NCBI GenBank assembly: GCA_017993055.1
Contig: JAGONM010000010.1
Location: 44,626-108,625 of the forward strand
Direction of reading: 5' to 3'
DNA: 64,000 bases
DNA from: Armatimonadota bacterium
GTDB taxonomy: Bacteria; Armatimonadota; UBA5829; DTJY01
Shown piece by piece: positions 42,736 to 51,739 of the stretch (its first letter is position 1; the number at the start of each line of letters is the position of its first letter). A program made the position numbers and the translations under genes. The notes under the pieces were generated by a model. It had not been told where the DNA came from. It worked only from the letters and a program-made list of their open reading frames with translations, and did not search any database.

Positions 42736-43384
42736 TCACCGCTCTCCACTCCCGCACTATCTCCCTGAACCTGCGCGCGCGGCTCGTGATCTCGGCGTAG
42801 TCGCCGGAAGCCATCAGCTTCTTATCAATCAACGCTCCTCCGACGCCCAGGCAGACCGCGCCCGCTTCGAGCCAGGACCGAGCCGTGTTCAGGTCTACGC
42901 CGCCGGTCGGCATGAACGGTATGTCGGGGAACGGGCCGTGCAGGTCCTTGAAGTAGCTCGGCCCCATCACGTTCGCCGGGAAAATCTTGATGATGTCGCC
43001 GCCAGCCTGCCACGCGGTGATGACCTCGGTCGGGGTCAGCGCGCCGGGGAAGAACGGGACGCCCCTCGACTTCGCCGTCTCGATGGTGGCCAGGTTGGTG
43101 CTCGGGCTCACGATGAACTGAGCCCCCGCGTCCACCGCGCTCGATGCCATCTCGGGCGTCAGGACCGTCCCCGCGCCGAGGATCACATCGTCGCTTACCT
43201 TCTTCGCGAGCGCCTCGATGATCTGCAGGGGGTTCGGACAGGTGAACGTCACCTCGATCACGTTCACGCCGCCTTGAAGCGCCGCCTCGATCGCCTTCAG
43301 TATCTGCTCGTCCGACTCGCCGCGTACCACCGCCGCGATGCCGCACTCGAGTATGCCGTCGAGAATCTGCTTCTTGTCCGTCAT
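42728..43384 (-). CDS. eda: KDPG (2-keto-3-deoxy-6-phosphogluconate) aldolase
   Basis: A 218-aa aldolase that splits KDPG to pyruvate and glyceraldehyde-3-phosphate. Family signs are CGIAAVVRGES, NVIEVTFTCP (catalytic Glu), GAGTVLTPE, SPSTN, FFPGALTPTEV, the Schiff-base lysine in DIIKIFPANVMGPSY, and MPTGGVDLNTA. Start ATG 43384 has GGAGG 7 nt upstream; another ATG at 43387 is almost as good. The stop codon lies inside the repeat at its 3' edge. Confidence 0.93.
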   Translation of the reverse strand: MTDKKQILDGILECGIAAVVRGESDEQILKAIEAALQGGVNVIEVTFTCPNPLQIIEALAKKVSDDVILGAGTVLTPEMASSAVDAGAQFIVSPSTNLATIETAKSRGVPFFPGALTPTEVITAWQAGGDIIKIFPANVMGPSYFKDLHGPFPDIPFMPTGGVDLNTARSWLEAGAVCLGVGGALIDKKLMASGDYAEITSRARRFREIVREWRAVSD

Positions 43385-43536
43385 CATCCTACCTCCGGGC
43401 TGACGTAAGGGTATCACCCAGGCGGGTGCTCAGTCAACCGAAACAGAGCGTACCCAAAACAGGCAAAACGTGGTAGAATGGGGCACTTTGCAGGCGACTT
43501 CCCCCGCCTCGGATACACGCAAGGAGAGCCATCATC

Positions 43537-44712
43537 ATGAGATCAAAGGTAGTCGCGACGGCGATGCTGCTGTCACTCATCGCCGCCGCCGGAGCCGCCG
43601 GCGCCGCGCAGCCGGAGTTCCGTTCGATTCAGATCCACCACTGGGTGGACGGCGGGCTCAGCCCGGAGCAGATTGACCAGACCGTCGCGTGGGCGAAGAA
43701 GGCGAACGTCAACGTCCTGCAGTTCCAGGTAAGGCGCGTCGGCGACGCATACTACGACTCGGCCTACGAGCCGCGCGCGACCAACATCAAGGGCGGCGCC
43801 GACTTCGATCCGCTCGGCTACATCCTGAAGAAGGGCCGAGAGAACGGCATGCAGGTCCACGCATGGGTCAACACCTACCGCACCTGGACGGGCAAGAACC
43901 CGCCGACGGACCCGAAGCACGTAGTGCTCCGGCACCCCGAGTGGCTGACGAAGGACGTGGACGGCGTCGTGGCCGGCGGTGAGGGCACCTTCCTCGATCC
44001 GGGCGCGCCCGGGGTGAGGGAGTACCTGGTCGGCATAGTCGCGGACATCCTGAAGAAGTACGACGTGGACGGCATCATGCTCGACTACATCCGCTACCCG
44101 GGCCGGAAATACGGTTACAGCGACGCCGCAGTAGCCGCATTCAACAAGCGTTACGGCCGCACCGGGAAACCCCTGGAGGCCGACTACCTGTGGTGCCAGT
44201 GGCGCCGCGACCAGGTCACGGAAACCGTCAAGGCGATCCAGAAGGAGATCAACGGCACGAAGCCGTGGGTGGTGCTCTCCGCCGCGACGATCCCGTGGGG
44301 CGCGTGCCCGGACGACTTCCTGAAGACCGACGCCTACGCCCACGTCTTCCAGGACTGGCGGCTCTGGATGGAGAAGGGCCTGATAGACATCAATATGCCG
44401 ATGAACTACAAGGACCCCGCGAACGAGAAGCACGTGCCGATGTACCTCGGCTGGCTCGACGGCATGAAGCGCTGGTCGTACGGGCGGACGGCCGTGAATA
44501 CCATCATGCTCTTCAAGGGCAATGTGGACGGCGCGGTGACTCAGGTCCGCCAGACGCGGGATAAGGGCCTCGGGGTGGCGGGTTTCGCCTTCAGCCAGGG
44601 ATCGAGCGCGAACGCCTTGGCGGACAAACTGGCGGCGAGCGTCTGGAAGGAGCCTGCCCCCGTGCCGAAGCTGCCGTGGAAGCCCGACAGGCCGTCCGAG
44701 GCCCCGAAGTAG
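43537..44712 (+). CDS. Secreted GHL10-type glycosyl-hydrolase-like protein
   Basis: A 391-aa protein with a signal peptide (AAGAAGAAQ) and the TIM-barrel of GHL10/UPF0748: VNVLQFQVRRVGDAYYDS, HAWVNTYRTW, HPEWLTKDVDG, FLDPGAPGVREYL, YDVDGIMLDYIRYPG and INMPMNY. The conserved acidic residues in DYIRYPG are at the presumed active site. A paralogue lies at 59035-60162. AAGGAGAG precedes the start. It is followed by a strong hairpin. Confidence 0.88.
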   Translation: MRSKVVATAMLLSLIAAAGAAGAAQPEFRSIQIHHWVDGGLSPEQIDQTVAWAKKANVNVLQFQVRRVGDAYYDSAYEPRATNIKGGADFDPLGYILKKGRENGMQVHAWVNTYRTWTGKNPPTDPKHVVLRHPEWLTKDVDGVVAGGEGTFLDPGAPGVREYLVGIVADILKKYDVDGIMLDYIRYPGRKYGYSDAAVAAFNKRYGRTGKPLEADYLWCQWRRDQVTETVKAIQKEINGTKPWVVLSAATIPWGACPDDFLKTDAYAHVFQDWRLWMEKGLIDINMPMNYKDPANEKHVPMYLGWLDGMKRWSYGRTAVNTIMLFKGNVDGAVTQVRQTRDKGLGVAGFAFSQGSSANALADKLAASVWKEPAPVPKLPWKPDRPSEAPK

Positions 44713-44730
44713 GATCAACGGTTGTCGAGA

Positions 44731-44758
44731 CGCCCCGGCGGCCGGAGCCGCCGGGGCG
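44731..44758. terminator. Hairpin after the GHL10 gene
   Basis: A perfect 12-bp stem, CGCCCCGGCGGC-CGGA-GCCGCCGGGGCG, 18 bp past the stop. No T-run follows, so it may be a processing or pausing site. Confidence 0.6.
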
Positions 44759-44779
44759 CTCACCGTTCCCCGACACGAG

Positions 44780-45502
44780 ATGAACGATTCCCCGAGAGAG
44801 ATACTGATGTCAGGGGCCGCGAAGCTCGGCATCGCGCTCGACGACGACCAGGCCGCCCGGTTCGACGCCTTCACCGCCCTCCTGCTGGAGTGGAACGAGC
44901 GCGTCAACCTCACGCGGATCGTGGAGCCGTCCGAGATCGCCCTCAAGCACTACCTCGACTCGCTCTCCCTGCTCTCCGTGCTGGATGTACCCTCCGGCGC
45001 GTCCCTTCTCGACGTCGGCTCTGGCGCGGGCATCCCTGCGATCCCGCTCGCAATCGCCCGGCCCGACCTCAGGATCACCGTGCTCGACTCCGTCCGCAAG
45101 AAACTCGCGTTCGTAGAGGTCGTCCTGCGCGAACTGGGCATCTCCGAGGCGCTGACGGTCCACGCCCGCGCCGAAGACGCCGCCCGCGATAAGGCGCATC
45201 GGGAGCGGTACGGCCTGGTCGCCGCCCGCGCCGTCGCCCGCCTGCCCGTCCTTGCCGAACTGTGCATCCCGTTCTGCAGGGTCGGCGGGTGGTTCGCCGC
45301 GTACAAGGGGCCGGCCGCCGCCGGGGAGGTCGCCGATGCCGGGAACGCCATCCGAGCGCTCGGGGGAGGCGCGCCGCGCGCCGAGGCCTTCTCCCTCCCT
45401 GGGACCGGCGACGGGCGGACGATCGTCCTGGTCCGGAAGGAACGCCGGACCCCGCCGGCCTACCCGCGCAAGGCGGGCGTACCGTCCGCCGATCCCCTCT
45501 AG
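44780..45502 (+). CDS. rsmG: 16S rRNA (guanine-527 N7) methyltransferase
   Basis: A 240-aa SAM methylase of the GidB/RsmG family. It has LLEWNERVNLTRI, the KHYLDSLSLL segment, and the SAM-binding LLDVGSGAGIPAIPLAI, then ERYGLVAARAVARLPVLAELC. It modifies 16S rRNA and affects aminoglycoside sensitivity. No strong ribosome-binding site is visible. Confidence 0.93.
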   Translation: MNDSPREILMSGAAKLGIALDDDQAARFDAFTALLLEWNERVNLTRIVEPSEIALKHYLDSLSLLSVLDVPSGASLLDVGSGAGIPAIPLAIARPDLRITVLDSVRKKLAFVEVVLRELGISEALTVHARAEDAARDKAHRERYGLVAARAVARLPVLAELCIPFCRVGGWFAAYKGPAAAGEVADAGNAIRALGGGAPRAEAFSLPGTGDGRTIVLVRKERRTPPAYPRKAGVPSADPL

Positions 45503-45514
45503 TTCCCGGCGCTG

Positions 45515-45543
45515 TTGCATTGCCGCCGCCGCTGTGGTAGTAT
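45515..45543 (+). promoter_or_regulatory. Promoter of rex
   Basis: TTGCAT (45515-45520), 17-bp spacer, TAGTAT (45538-45543). Confidence 0.65.
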
Positions 45544-45550
45544 CAGGCGG

Positions 45551-45569
45551 TTGTGAAATAATGCACGAA
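45551..45569. promoter_or_regulatory. Putative Rex operator
   Basis: TTGTGAAATAATGCACGAA lies just below the promoter of rex. The left half TTGTGAAATAAT matches the Rex consensus (TTGTGAAW4TTCACAA); the right half (GCACGAA) fits partly. Autoregulation by NADH/NAD-sensing Rex is a reasonable inference. Confidence 0.6.
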
Positions 45570-45601
45570 CTTGCCGCCGACTCGAGGAGGAGAACTGCGT
45601 C

Positions 45602-46243
45602 ATGCCTCGAAGCCTGAGAGTCCCGGTCCCGACGCTGGAGCGTCTGGCGACCTATCTACGTTACCTGAACGACCTGGAAGCGACCGGCGTGGATACCATA
45701 TCCTCGTCCGAGATCGAGCAGGCGACGGGCATCCATGCGGCTCAGTTTCGGAAGGACCTCTCGTACTTCGGGGAGTTCGGGCGGCCGGGCATCGGCTACA
45801 ACGTGTACGACCTGCAGTCCCGCCTGGCGAAGATCCTGAAGGTCGAGAAGGAACAGCCGGTCATCCTGGTGGGCGCGGGCAACCTCGGCTCGGCCCTGAT
45901 AGGCTTCCCGGCGTTCCGGCGTCACAACTTCCACATCGTCGCCGCATTCGACAACGACAAGAACAAGATCGGCCAGCGCCTGTGGGACCTGGACGTCCTG
46001 GACGTGGACGCCCTGAAGCAGGTCAACGAGGCCTTCAAGGCGCGGATAGCCATCATCGCCGTTCCCGCATCGGCGGCCCAGGTGGTCACCGATCAACTGG
46101 TGGAGGCGAATGTCCGGGTGATCCTGAACTTCGCCCCGACGACCATCCGCGTCCCGGAGGACGTGGTCGTGCGCAACGTCTGCTTCATCCAGGAGCTTGC
46201 CGTTCTCTCCTACCACCTATCCGCCGACGGCCCGGATCGCTGA
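45602..46243 (+). CDS. rex: Redox-sensing transcriptional repressor Rex
   Basis: A 213-aa repressor. The N-terminal winged helix has VPTLERLATYLRYL and ATGIHAAQFRKDLSYFGEFGRPGIGYNV. The Rossmann fold that senses NADH/NAD+ has ILVGAGNLGSALIGFPAF and AAFDNDKNKIGQRL. The C-terminal swapped helix includes ELAVLSYHL. It controls fermentation and respiration genes according to the NADH/NAD+ ratio. GGAGGAG precedes the start. Confidence 0.95.
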   Translation: MPRSLRVPVPTLERLATYLRYLNDLEATGVDTISSSEIEQATGIHAAQFRKDLSYFGEFGRPGIGYNVYDLQSRLAKILKVEKEQPVILVGAGNLGSALIGFPAFRRHNFHIVAAFDNDKNKIGQRLWDLDVLDVDALKQVNEAFKARIAIIAVPASAAQVVTDQLVEANVRVILNFAPTTIRVPEDVVVRNVCFIQELAVLSYHLSADGPDR

Positions 46244-46276
46244 TTTTCCCGCCCGTCCCTGAGGGGGTGCGAAAAA

Positions 46277-46306
46277 ACGGCCCGGCTGAGCAATCAGCCG
46301 GGCCGT
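46277..46306 (-). terminator. Rho-independent terminator (convergent rex / giant secreted gene)
   Basis: A perfect 13-bp stem, ACGGCCCGGCTGA-GCAA-TCAGCCGGGCCGT. On the minus strand it runs into TTTTTT, so it chiefly ends the 46340-50827 gene; it also closes rex. Confidence 0.85.
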
Positions 46307-46339
46307 CTTGCTGTCTACCGTTCTGCGGAGAGTTCCGCT

Positions 46340-49300
46340 TTACGGAGCTACGGGGGCCTCAGGAACGATCAGAGCGAGATCCTTCTCGTATGCCTGCAGC
46401 CAGTAGCCATGCCACGGCAGCAGAGTGTCCGTGGAGCCCCAGCAGTCAGGTATGCCGACGTCAATCAGGCTCTGTACCTGGTTGTCCCACCAGTAGCCTA
46501 CGCAGTCTATCCAGTTGTTGGTCAGCACTGCGTCGGTCATGCTGTACACCGCGCCGCCGTCATGGACGATCAGGTCGGCCATGTACGTGTTGTGCGGCTT
46601 CGGATGTCCGATGATCATCCATCCGGTGTTGCAGACACCGATCCACTGGTCGAGCGTGCTCGCCTTGCCGCTGTAGCTAACGGCCCACGGATCGCTGAGC
46701 TGCATCCAGTAGCCGTCGCCCAGCAGAGCGCCGCCAAACGGGCCGTGCGAGCCGACCTCTGTCCAGTAGTCCCAGTTGTAGAGAGAACCGGAGCAGTTCT
46801 CCCATCTGTACATCCGCCCGTCAATGTCGAACGGATCCTGGGTCGGGCTGAGAACCATGTACGGCTCCCACGCCTTCGGGGTCCACTCGTCGCCGTCGCT
46901 GACGGCGGCCGGCGCGGCCGGCAGGCCGAGCAGGTTCCAACCGGCCGTCAGGGCGGTGCCGGACGGAGCAGCGATCGTGTCGAACGACGTCACCTTCGCA
47001 GCCGAGATCGGGACGATCGTCGGGGCAATCACGCCGCCGCCGAGGTCCTTGGCGCCGACTACGCCGGTCACGTCTACCCAGTCTGTCCACGGAGCCACGT
47101 CTGCAGGCGGGGCAGCCTCAACGAGCACGCCCGTCCCTGCGCCGTCGCTGACCGGCATGTCGGACCGGTTCGCGCCGTCCCACAGGTAGTAGGAGTTCGC
47201 AGCGGCCGAGGTGACCATGCCGAGGAAGTGGATCTTCAGACCGACGTTCAGCGCGCCGCGCCCGGTGCTGACGCCCGGGGTCGTGCCGCTTGCCTTGCCG
47301 CCGATCTCTCTGGAGCGCATGTCGAGCGCCGCGGGTGCGGTGGTGCCGTTCACAAGCTCCGCGATCGCCGTCGGAACGATGACCATCTCGCCGTCCTGGA
47401 GGTCGAGAGCGCCCACGACCTGTGCGTCGTCGCCGACTTCCACGGCGCTCGAGGTACCCTCAACACGGATACCGACGCTTCTGTCGGGGGCCTGGATCCA
47501 GATGGCGGCCCCGATCTTCGCCGAGACGATGCCGTGGACGTTGATCGGATCGCCGTCGTTCTTGGTCCGTATGACGGCCATCCCGTCCGGCGCAGGCAGC
47601 GAATCGGAGTAGGTCGCCGTCTGGTTGTTCGCGGTGGCGGCGACTATGGTGACCGCCAACGGGGCCGGCGCGGTGAAGCCCGAAATGGGCTTGAACTCGA
47701 CCGTGTAGTTGCCAGGAGGCAGGCTCTCGCTCGCCGCGCTGTTCAACCAGGTGGTCTGTCCGACTCGCCTCCACTGCGCGCCCGCGGTCACGGCTGCCGC
47801 CGGCAGCAACGTCACCTTGAGCGTTCCGTACTTGGTGTAAGTGCCGGTGACGGTCGTCACCGCGCTTACCGTTACGGAGACGTTGGCGTTCGCCGGGGTA
47901 ACGTAGTTCGTTACCGGCTTGAACTCGATGTCGTAGGAGCCGGCGGCCAGGAGTTCCAGCGCGCCGCTGTTCAACCAGGTCGTCTGTCCTACGCGTCTCC
48001 ACTGTGCGCCGGTGACTGCGCCGGCTGCCTGGTCAACCAGGTTGACCTTCAGCACCGCCTGCGCGGCCGCCGTCTCCACCATGTCGCTCGCGCCGCGGAC
48101 GCGGATACAGCCGCTGCCGTACCGCTCTCTGCGGCCCGCCGCGCCGGTGAAGGTGTAGACGCTGCCTATCGAGGGTATCGCGGGATTCCCCAGGGTGGCA
48201 GGCTTGTCTATCGCGATCTGGGCGGTGTGTCCGGCCAGGTCCGCGACCGTGAGGTACGGGACCGCGTCAACCGGTGTCATGCCGGTCTCGGTGCCGTCGG
48301 CCGTGTAACCGAGCACGATCGCATTCTCGGTCTTTGCGAACTTGCCCCACGCCTCGTGGAAGCTCTGCGTGACGCCGTGCATGAAGTCCGTGATGGCCAG
48401 ATTGACCGGGGCTGCCGGCAGTCCGCCGAGGTTGCCGAGGTTGGAGTACGTCGGCAGGATGTTGAAGTTCGCCAGGCCGGTCTCGATGTCGGTGTTCTGG
48501 ATGAGCACTCTGCGCTCGTGCCCGCCCGGGATGTCGAGAAGGCCGGTGATCATGATCGTCTCACCGACTGCCGGGCGCTTCCCGAAGTACGTCGAGTTGC
48601 CCAGGAAGTCCTGGCCGTCGACGTCGTCCCACTGGAACGGGAAGGTATCGCTGGGCGCCGTGACCATAAACAGCATGCCGTTGCCGGCGCTGTTCGGGTC
48701 GCAGACGTACCACTGGCCGCGCTTGTAGGTCGTGTCGGTCCTCGTCTCGAGGCCGTCCGCGGCGGTCGGGGCCAGGCCCTTGGGCTGAGCGTAGCAGACG
48801 CCCTCGACGTTGACCTTAGTGCCGTTCGGGGTCGCTCTCGCCTCGGCGATGGTCAGCGGCCTCAGGTAGAGCTCTACAGTGAATCCGGTGTAGGGCGCGG
48901 TGATGTTGATCGGCGCGGTGCTGCCGAAACCCACCTTGGAAGCGCTCACCGCATACGATCCCGCGGACAGCTCGATGTTCGCGTATCCGCCGACATCGCT
49001 GAGGGCCGAGTAGTAAGTGAACGGGCCCTGCGCGCGCGGATCGGTAGCGCCGGGGATTCCTCCGCCGACAGCCTTGATCTGCGCTCCGCTGATGAACCAG
49101 GTTGATACCCTGGTGTGCCTTATGTTGGCGTCGAAGTACGGGTCGCCGGTCACCTGGAGCTTCAGCTCCTCGGGGTCGGCGTTGCTCCCCATGGCCGCGT
49201 CAACCGGGGTGGCCGTCAGGAAATGAACCGGCTGGCCGAAGCCGGTCGTGCAGCGAGTGCCGACCTTGGCCTTGATGCCGCTCAGCGTCGCGATCGCGGT

Positions 49301-50827
49301 CTTGCCGGTCGCGTCGGACACATCCTGCGAGAGCGAGCACGGCGCTGTCCCCGAGTAGCCGATCGGCCTCAGGTCAACCGTGCAGCTCATGATGTCCGCC
49401 CAGCCGTTGACGTCCATGATCTTGAACGACACGGACGCCGTGTCATAGTCGTCGGCCGCGATCGTGTTGTCCGGGGTCCACACGGCGCTGCCGGGGACTA
49501 CGACCGGGGAGGGGGTCGCGGTGAGCTGGAAGGCGGTCGTCCGCTTCGTGGAGCACGTGTAGGTGCCCGCCTCCGCGAAGAGCGCCCAGTAATGGTTCGC
49601 CCACGTCCAGGTGGAGTGGCCCCAGTTCGCCGCGATGTTGCCGACGCCGTCGTTGGAGATCATCAGTCCCCAGTTCAACGGGCTGCCGAACTCACTTATC
49701 ATCGCGTTGGTGGCGGGGTCGGACTTGCGCACCGGGAAGTAGGTCGAGGAGACCTGGCGGTTTATCCACAGGGAAGGAACCGCGCCTCCGACGAACGTCA
49801 CGTCCGTGGTGCCCTGCTGGCCTGCCGCCGGCGTCGGGGGACCCACGGCGAAGGCGCCGTCCTGGACCCATGCGCCGCTGACGAGGTTCCACTTGCTGAC
49901 GCCGTTGTAGTCGCCGCCGTTCGAAGCGACGTACACGGTAGTGTTGTCGGCGTTCGCCCACATGCCGCAGTTGCTCGCCCCGGAGGCCGCGAACAGCGTG
50001 TTGCCGCCGAACGGAGTGGTCTGCCAGGTGACGTGGTCTGCATTGACCGTCATCTTCTTTATGACCGTGCCGCCGGAATGGTATATGTGAGTCTTGCCGT
50101 CAGGCGTCTTGCGCGCGAAGATCGCGCGGTGGTTGGTCTGCGTCGGCGACTGGGAGACGAACTGGCCGTCCGGCGTGAAGCAGTAGGCGAACATCATGCT
50201 TCGGTCGCAGACGTAAACGTAACCGTCGTCGGCCACGGCGACGTCCCACGGAGCGCTGGCGCCCCACGAGATTGCTTCATCCTGGAACTTGCCCAGGTAC
50301 GTCCCGTCCGGGCCGTACATGTAGATGTCCTTGTTCGTCTTGTGGGCGGCGTAGATGCGCCCGTAGTACTGGCCGGTGGCGGGATAGCAGTTGACCGCCG
50401 TGCCGTAGAAGCCCTCAGTCGTCGCGGGGTCTGAGCCGCCCTCTACGGTCGGGTTGACGCCGGTGAATGGGCCGATGATCGGGCCCCAGGCCGCCCGGGT
50501 GGACGTGGCGGAAAGCTCGGCCACGTAGTAGCCCATCGGGGCGGTGGATGCGTCGTCCTGCTCCGCGAGCCAGATGAATCTGTGGAAACCTCTGGCCAGC
50601 CCCGTAAACGTTACGGTGCGGACTGCCGCGCCGGTAGGTGTGCCTCCCGCATCGGAAGGCCTGATCTGGATCGTGACGTCGGCTTGACTATTCAGTGTAT
50701 AGTCAATGAACGCAGGGACGTACTGGGACGCCTTAGCGCCGTAGATCTCTACGGCGGCCTGCGCCGAGAGCGCCAACGCCAGCATCAACGCCAATGTGAT
50801 GACGCCGATTGCAGCTTTGTGCTTCAA
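46340..50827 (-). CDS. Giant secreted protein with propeller, OB-like and GWNL C-terminal modules
   Basis: A 1495-aa exported protein (signal peptide ALMLALALSAQAA). Residues about 25-110 look like a FlgD/immunoglobulin-type domain. About 120-430 form a beta-propeller with NHL-type strands (PWDVAVADDGYVYVCD). An Ig/carboxypeptidase-regulatory-like part (ALSDVGGYANIELSAGSYAV) follows, then two InlB/PEGA-like repeats (GAQWRRVGQTTWLNS twice), then the OB-like module (INVHGIVSAKIGAAIWIQAPDRSVGIRV). The last about 205 residues are the GWNL module (AGWNLLGLPAAP ... PWHGYWLQAYEKDLALIVP). Surface display or adhesion is a guess. Confidence 0.8.
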   Translation of the reverse strand: MKHKAAIGVITLALMLALALSAQAAVEIYGAKASQYVPAFIDYTLNSQADVTIQIRPSDAGGTPTGAAVRTVTFTGLARGFHRFIWLAEQDDASTAPMGYYVAELSATSTRAAWGPIIGPFTGVNPTVEGGSDPATTEGFYGTAVNCYPATGQYYGRIYAAHKTNKDIYMYGPDGTYLGKFQDEAISWGASAPWDVAVADDGYVYVCDRSMMFAYCFTPDGQFVSQSPTQTNHRAIFARKTPDGKTHIYHSGGTVIKKMTVNADHVTWQTTPFGGNTLFAASGASNCGMWANADNTTVYVASNGGDYNGVSKWNLVSGAWVQDGAFAVGPPTPAAGQQGTTDVTFVGGAVPSLWINRQVSSTYFPVRKSDPATNAMISEFGSPLNWGLMISNDGVGNIAANWGHSTWTWANHYWALFAEAGTYTCSTKRTTAFQLTATPSPVVVPGSAVWTPDNTIAADDYDTASVSFKIMDVNGWADIMSCTVDLRPIGYSGTAPCSLSQDVSDATGKTAIATLSGIKAKVGTRCTTGFGQPVHFLTATPVDAAMGSNADPEELKLQVTGDPYFDANIRHTRVSTWFISGAQIKAVGGGIPGATDPRAQGPFTYYSALSDVGGYANIELSAGSYAVSASKVGFGSTAPINITAPYTGFTVELYLRPLTIAEARATPNGTKVNVEGVCYAQPKGLAPTAADGLETRTDTTYKRGQWYVCDPNSAGNGMLFMVTAPSDTFPFQWDDVDGQDFLGNSTYFGKRPAVGETIMITGLLDIPGGHERRVLIQNTDIETGLANFNILPTYSNLGNLGGLPAAPVNLAITDFMHGVTQSFHEAWGKFAKTENAIVLGYTADGTETGMTPVDAVPYLTVADLAGHTAQIAIDKPATLGNPAIPSIGSVYTFTGAAGRRERYGSGCIRVRGASDMVETAAAQAVLKVNLVDQAAGAVTGAQWRRVGQTTWLNSGALELLAAGSYDIEFKPVTNYVTPANANVSVTVSAVTTVTGTYTKYGTLKVTLLPAAAVTAGAQWRRVGQTTWLNSAASESLPPGNYTVEFKPISGFTAPAPLAVTIVAATANNQTATYSDSLPAPDGMAVIRTKNDGDPINVHGIVSAKIGAAIWIQAPDRSVGIRVEGTSSAVEVGDDAQVVGALDLQDGEMVIVPTAIAELVNGTTAPAALDMRSREIGGKASGTTPGVSTGRGALNVGLKIHFLGMVTSAAANSYYLWDGANRSDMPVSDGAGTGVLVEAAPPADVAPWTDWVDVTGVVGAKDLGGGVIAPTIVPISAAKVTSFDTIAAPSGTALTAGWNLLGLPAAPAAVSDGDEWTPKAWEPYMVLSPTQDPFDIDGRMYRWENCSGSLYNWDYWTEVGSHGPFGGALLGDGYWMQLSDPWAVSYSGKASTLDQWIGVCNTGWMIIGHPKPHNTYMADLIVHDGGAVYSMTDAVLTNNWIDCVGYWWDNQVQSLIDVGIPDCWGSTDTLLPWHGYWLQAYEKDLALIVPEAPVAP

Positions 50828-50942
50828 GGTGAATCCCCCTTTCAGGTGTGGTTGTTGCCGACTCTAAGTCTACCATACAAATGAGCATTCGGCTACCATT
50901 TTGGGTAAAAACAGGTAAATTTACCGAGCCGAAATGCCCCGC

Positions 50943-50966
50943 GAAACCGCCCGCGCGGGCGGTTTC
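50943..50966. other. Perfect 24-bp palindrome
   Basis: GAAACCGCCCGC followed directly by GCGGGCGGTTTC, no loop, between two minus-strand secreted-protein genes. It could be a regulator site or a stable hairpin. Confidence 0.5.
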
Positions 50967-51013
50967 CACGCATTCCTGCGGGGGCGCGCCCGGGTCCGCC
51001 GGCCTGGGGACGC

Positions 51014-51041
51014 AAAAAGGCCCGCCGGACGGCGGGCCTTT
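51014..51041 (-). terminator. Rho-independent terminator of the 51074 gene
   Basis: Stem AAAGGCCCGCC-GGAC-GGCGGGCCTTT (11 bp); on the minus strand it continues into TTTTTGCG. Confidence 0.85.
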
Positions 51042-51073
51042 CGATGCAATCCTGTGAGGTCTTTCGGGCGAGC

Positions 51074-51739
51074 CTAGCTCGCGGCCGGCACGATCAGCGC
51101 CAGGTTGTCCTTCTTGCTCTCCACCCAGTATCCGTGCCATGGGTCGAGCGTGGTGGTGTCGCCCCAGTCGTCGTCGAGGCCCATCTGCTTCAGGTTCTGC
51201 GTGCCGCTGTCCCACCAGTAAGCGATGGTCTCCAACCACGCGCTGCCCCTCGCGGCGGCCAGCGGCAGAGTCACCGTGCCGTCCGTGATCTCGACGGCGT
51301 TCCAGTCAACCTGGTAGGAGTAGGGACAGCCGATGATCGTCCAGCCGGTCTTCGGCAGGCTGATCCACATATCCGTCGTGTCGTTGTCCGTTATCCCCTC
51401 GAAGCATAGCTGAGCGGGCGCGCCCGCGGGCAGCGCCAGCCAGTACCCTTCGGTGATCAGCATGTTCCCGAAGGCCTCCGGGGTCCACTCCGAGTAGGCT
51501 ACGAGGTTCTGCAGGGCGGCGTCCCAGCGGTAGATGTTTCCCTCGAGTGAAGATCCGTACTCGTCGAGCACGGCCGCAGGCGTCGGGTTCGTCGGGATCG
51601 CGGGCAGAGACATCAGGTTCCATCCGCCGTTGATCGGGCCGGGCGAGGGGGCGCAGACGTTCTGGATCGCGGCCGACGCCGGGAGGCAGATCGAGACTGC
51701 GGCAATAGCGATGAGAAAAACCTTTGCGGATTTGAACAT
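51074..51739 (-). CDS. Secreted stand-alone GWNL-module protein
   Basis: A 221-aa exported protein (signal peptide AIAAVSICLPASAA) made only of the module found at the C-terminus of the 46340 and 55135 gene products. It has GGWNLMSLPAIPTNPTPAAVL, GNIYRWDAALQNLVAYSE, GYWLALP, MWISLPKTGWTIIGCPY, AYWWDSGTQNLKQMG and PWHGYWVESKKDNLALIVP. It is not a family I recognise. It has its own promoter and terminator. Confidence 0.8.
   Translation of the reverse strand: MFKSAKVFLIAIAAVSICLPASAAIQNVCAPSPGPINGGWNLMSLPAIPTNPTPAAVLDEYGSSLEGNIYRWDAALQNLVAYSEWTPEAFGNMLITEGYWLALPAGAPAQLCFEGITDNDTTDMWISLPKTGWTIIGCPYSYQVDWNAVEITDGTVTLPLAAARGSAWLETIAYWWDSGTQNLKQMGLDDDWGDTTTLDPWHGYWVESKKDNLALIVPAAS

Noticed and set aside
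50828..51073. Riboswitch upstream of the giant secreted gene
   Set aside because: Hairpins are present but none fits a riboswitch class that I can recognise.
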